From the NCBI GenBank assembly GCA_003990745.1, contig RBNI01006891.1, forward strand, positions 1-10,875: 10,875 nt of DNA, in the 5' to 3' direction. Below are positions 7,915 through 10,875 of the stretch, piece after piece. Source of the DNA: Jimgerdemannia flammicorona (Eukaryota > Mucoromycota > Endogonomycetes > Endogonales > Endogonaceae). Within the stretch, counting starts at the first letter, position 1. Every line of letters begins with the position of its first letter. Below the pieces are notes generated by a model. That model worked only from the letters and a program-made list of their open reading frames with translations. It had not been told where the DNA came from and did not search any database. Position numbers and translations under genes: made by a program.

Positions 7915-7939
7915 ATCACGTGTGCGAATGACACGTGAT
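7915..7939. promoter_or_regulatory. perfect 9-bp inverted repeat holding two CACGTG E-boxes
   Basis: ATCACGTGT (7915-7923) and ACACGTGAT (7931-7939) are perfect reverse complements separated by 7 bp, each containing the E-box CACGTG. Basic helix-loop-helix factors bind this core (Cbf1, Pho4 and SREBP-type proteins in fungi). The pair begins 73 bp upstream of the F-box start codon, a plausible promoter or 5' leader position. The regulator itself is not identifiable from the window. Confidence 0.6.
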
Positions 7940-7956
7940 CTGGCTCTTTTCCGTAC

Positions 7957-7970
7957 GATATACTTATATC
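7957..7970 (-). promoter_or_regulatory. TATA-like palindrome upstream of the F-box gene
   Basis: GATATA CT TATATC is a 6-bp inverted repeat with a 2-bp spacer lying about 115 bp upstream of the F-box ATG. The distance suits a fungal TATA element for the minus-strand gene. Its function is inferred from position and composition only. Confidence 0.4.
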
Positions 7971-8007
7971 ATAAAGGATTGAAATAGAAATTGCTGTCAC
8001 AAGTAAC

Positions 8008-8094
8008 GTGAAATGGACGTAACACTGTGAAATGCGTGACGTAATACTGAATTCCATTTTCAGCATGCGCGACAAATTCAGCATGCACGTCAAA
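8008..8094. repeat. two adjacent small tandem duplications with inverted similarity
   Basis: Units 8008-8026 and 8027-8048 both start GTGAAATG and carry GACGTAA(C/T)ACT. Units 8059-8076 (TTCAGCATGCGCGACAAA) and 8077-8094 (TTCAGCATGCACGTCAAA) differ at two positions. The reverse complement of the second pair (TGACGTGCATGCTGAA) resembles TGACGTAATACTGAA at 8037-8051, so the whole is an imperfect inverted repeat. It lies between the F-box promoter and the MULE relic and could be subterminal repeat sequence of the transposon or a cluster of TGACGT (CRE/bZIP-like) sites. Confidence 0.65.
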
Positions 8095-8125
8095 ATCGTT
8101 TTTCTCGTATTTCCCACTATTCTAA

Positions 8126-10506
8126 ACACACCAAAATAATATTATTATTGATGCCAATGAACTTGCCGACGATTATGAAGCTCCCTTGGTAGAACTCTTT
8201 GATGTTTTCGACCAGTTTGTTGATCAGCTTCAAGCCCTGCATCCCGACCCCAGCCTCAAGCAATTTCTACCTGCTGGTACAATCCAGGTCATCATCAATG
8301 AAGGCTCTCACCATGGCAAACCTTTGGATGATGCAGAATATTTTGTTCCTGTCAGCTCTGATATCAGCAAATGGATTAAGGATTTCAAACAATCAACTGG
8401 TGCACATTATGTGAAGTGTAAAAGTGAAGGACCCTCTGGAAATATTGAATCAAGAGTTGTTTACAAATATCATAGGAGTGGAACATATGAGAGCAAGTCT
8501 GGCAAGGATCCCACCAAGAAGGCACGAACAGTTCAGAAAGAAAGCAAGAAAGTTGATTGCAAAGCTCAAATCATCATAATAATAATACATGAACCTGATA
8601 AATATCAAATGAGAATCAAGCTCACTGCTCATACCAATCATACTCCTGGAACCCAAGATGACATTGGAGCCTTGAGGCTTTCCAATGAAGTTCAAACATT
8701 TATTGCAGATCGCATGCATGATGGTCTCAATATCAAGAGAATTACTCAACTCTTCCAAAAGAGAGCATATAACTTAGATAGATTCTAGTAAAGTCAAAAC
8801 CAGTATGATGCTGTTCAAATTAGAGATCACCTTGTAACCCCTGATGATATCTACAATATCTAGAAAGAAGTAGTTAGAGAAGGTCAAAAACTACATGATT
8901 CAGAAGAACAAAGTCTAGAACTTTGGCAAATTAAAATTACAGAAAGCAGAGATCTTATTTGCATAATTTCTCACTCTGAGGGCAATGGTGAAGATGATAT
9001 AGGTCAACTTTTTGGCTTCACTATTCCTGCTGGAAAAGAAATTATCTGTCAGCTTACTACAATTCTTCTGGATACAATACATGGCACTAATAAGAAAAAA
9101 AATCTTCTCTATACTCTCCTTTCTCTAGATCTCATAACTAGCAAAAGATCTCCTCTTGCTCATCTTATATCCTCTTGAAAGAACACTGTTACTGTCCAAT
9201 ATTGACTACAGAACCTTAATGTCTGACTTCCCAATTGATCAAGTTCTGCATCATTTTTGATTGACTGCAATTCTGTTCAGATCAAGGTACTTCATATTAT
9301 ATTTCCTAAGAGTAGAATATTATTATACTGGTGATATGTATTGAAAGCTTGGAGAGAGAATCTGAAGAAGGTCTATATTGAGAAAACAAGAGCAGTTAGA
9401 GAAAAATTGAGTACCAAAGGAAAGACATTATTATGAGAAGAGCTTTGGAATGATCTGAAGGAGTTAATGCAGACTGATGATCCAGAAGATACAGTTGATG
9501 ATTTGGCATATTTTTTAAACAAGTGGGTAGATACAACAACCTTTATTATATATTTCAAAAAATAATGGTTGAATGAACTAGATGAGCAAGATCAACTTTA
9601 TAGTATTGATGTAACAATATGAATGAAATCATATTGAATAGGTGTTCCTTATACTAATATAGATATTACTAATATACTTGAATTCTGGTATTACAAACTC
9701 AAGTATAAAAGCTTTGATGGCAAGCTAAACCAGTACAGAGATGTTCTTATTTATCAGCTCTATATTATTGAAGATAGAGATGCTTGGCAATAGTAATGGT
9801 TAGTAGAAATATGAGCAGGAAGAATGATGCCTGCTAAAAGAGAGGCTCAGCAGCATAAGTAAAAGACAAAAGAACTGATAGAGACAATATAAGTAATAGC
9901 AGTAGGATGTTGAAGTGTGGCTTCAGAAATAAGAGCAGACATGCAGTATTCAGTTGAATTAGATGCAGAACTTAAAGGACAGCTAGAGAAGCAATTCTCT
10001 TGCACTTGTTATGATTTTCAATTTCAGCATCTCTCTTGCAAGTATATTTATACTGTCATATTTTGTTATTTTTTAGCTTCTATCATACAATCAGCAATTC
10101 CTTCTGTTCTGGATATATAGTCAAATCAGTAGCAGCAGCAACCTATGGCTGAAGAACTCTATTGTGAGATACAGGAATTAATAGATAGTCTGTATGATCT
10201 AGATGTTAGAAGCTTACAGATCATTTAAAATTAGATAGTATAAATACTCCAAAAGATTCAGTAGCCTGGGGCAGAGTTTTACATAGGAAATTGGGTCAGA
10301 GAAGGAGAAAGAATGAGATTTCCTCTACATATGAATGTAGTGAGACAGGGGAGATGAAATGTTATCAATTTATGAATTTATGTATATATAGAGGAATCCA
10401 AAGATCAGACAGAGGTATAGTGCAGTCATTATATATAGCTATTTGCTTTATTTTACTTTGTTTCTTATTTTTGAATAAGAGAATAAATGTCACTTCATCA
10501 TATTAA
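8126..10506 (+). pseudogene. Mutator-like (MULE) transposase relic with many nonsense codons
   Basis: One reading frame can be followed from after TAA (8123-8125) to about 10205 without an indel. Residues 1-220 (8126-8785) are intact and hold a likely WRKY/GCM1-type zinc finger: Cys at 8417, Cys at 8558, and His-x-x-His at 8630 and 8639 (HTNHTPG). The rest is broken by about 20 stops. It keeps the MULE DDE core: LLDTIHGTN (Asp 9071), FLIDCNSVQIK (Asp 9263), the degraded block before VLKAWRENLKKVY, and NILEFWYYKLK (Glu 9680). A SWIM-like finger follows: CTC at 10001-10009, then CKY at 10037-10045 where CxH is expected. Near 10205 the frame shifts; the shifted frame continues through DSVAWGRVLHRKLG to TAA (10504-10506), possibly the original C-terminus. 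The first in-frame ATG is only at about 8609, so the start codon is lost or was in an upstream exon. It would have catalysed cut-and-paste transposition and cannot now make an active enzyme. Terminal inverted repeats and target duplications were not identified. Confidence 0.85.
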
Positions 10507-10875
10507 AAAAATAAAATAAAACAAAATTAAAAAAGTAGTACTTAGTTTTGTTTAATTCCATTCAATATGTATAGAGCATAATTCCAATCTTTTCGATTTC
10601 ACAAGTGCGTCAACTTGGGCTTTGCCGCATGACTTCTATCCTGATTGGGACACTTGTGTTTCCGGGTATATTTAAGGATACGCAACATCACCTGTCACCT
10701 CCAGATTAATTATGTTTCAAACATGAGTAAGGCAAATCTATAAATCTCAATAAATTTTGGTAAATTTTGAAGATATAGAACATAACAAATATATATCTAT
10801 ATTAAAAACTAATCTGTAGAATAATTCTTTAGTTAATTTACTACAACTCTATAAATTCTTTTTTTTTTTAAAAAA
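10507..10875. other. AT-rich flank, no gene seen
   Basis: The stretch is very AT-rich, with short runs of A and T, and ends in a T-rich then A-rich tail. A less AT-rich patch at about 10590-10710 regains CpG dinucleotides and includes TATTTAAGGATA, which could be a TATA-like element for something beyond the window. It may contain the 3' end of the MULE, but I found no sequence matching the left flank in inverted orientation. Confidence 0.5.

Noticed and set aside
8450..8758. Minus-strand frame of 102 codons
   Set aside because: It is antisense to the intact zinc-finger part of the MULE frame, which has recognisable motifs.
8786..10205. Reassigned stop codons (for example TGA read as Trp) instead of a dead gene
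   Set aside because: All three stop codons occur, conserved zinc and core residues are also changed, and the neighbouring F-box gene uses standard code without internal stops.
10291..10506. Separate small membrane protein on the plus strand
   Set aside because: The frame starts at TTG, and its N-terminal part reads as a frameshifted continuation of the transposase. The hydrophobic end is in AT-rich sequence.

Overview
The window looks like nuclear DNA of a filamentous fungus, most likely an Agaricomycete-type basidiomycete. The evidence is genes split by short introns (about 50-70 bp, GTATGT/GTATTT-like donors), an F-box protein with a PP2-like tail, a Crinkler/RHS-type nuclease module and a decayed Mutator-like transposon. 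This lineage call is inference from gene content; no rRNA or housekeeping marker is present. Base composition is patchy: mostly AT-rich, with a GC-rich island at about 4600-5650.

Layout. 1-280 is a degenerate minisatellite. 283-1745 (minus) holds the 3' exons of a multi-exon gene whose last exon carries a restriction-endonuclease-like domain of the Crinkler/RHS kind. 1746-2895 has no clear gene but holds a 51-nt poly(T) run and a C/T-rich tandem tract. 2896-3047 (minus) is a possible isolated exon. 3435-4533 (minus) is a second multi-exon model with no recognised family; it could be the 5' half of the nuclease gene, which I could not resolve. The GC-rich island reads as coding on both strands and contains a broken BTB-like fragment (5655-5801, minus). 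5822-6740 is largely unexplained. 6741-6938 (minus) is an orphan terminal exon. 7129-7842 (minus) is an intact single-exon F-box gene, the best gene in the window. Its upstream region has paired CACGTG sites, a TATA-like palindrome and an out-of-frame upstream ORF. 8008-8094 is a pair of small tandem duplications. 8126-10506 (plus) is a MULE transposase relic, followed by AT-rich sequence to the end.

The genes do not form a pathway. The window reads as a transposon-rich accessory region with one intact F-box gene, one or two members of expanding fungal families and several relics. The strongest unusual signal is in the MULE. One reading frame can be followed for about 2 kb without an indel but carries about 20 nonsense codons, and the element has almost no CpG (none from 8713 to 10593). 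This points to decay by C:G to T:A transitions after cytosine methylation or a RIP-like process. I found no convincing new defence or regulatory system.
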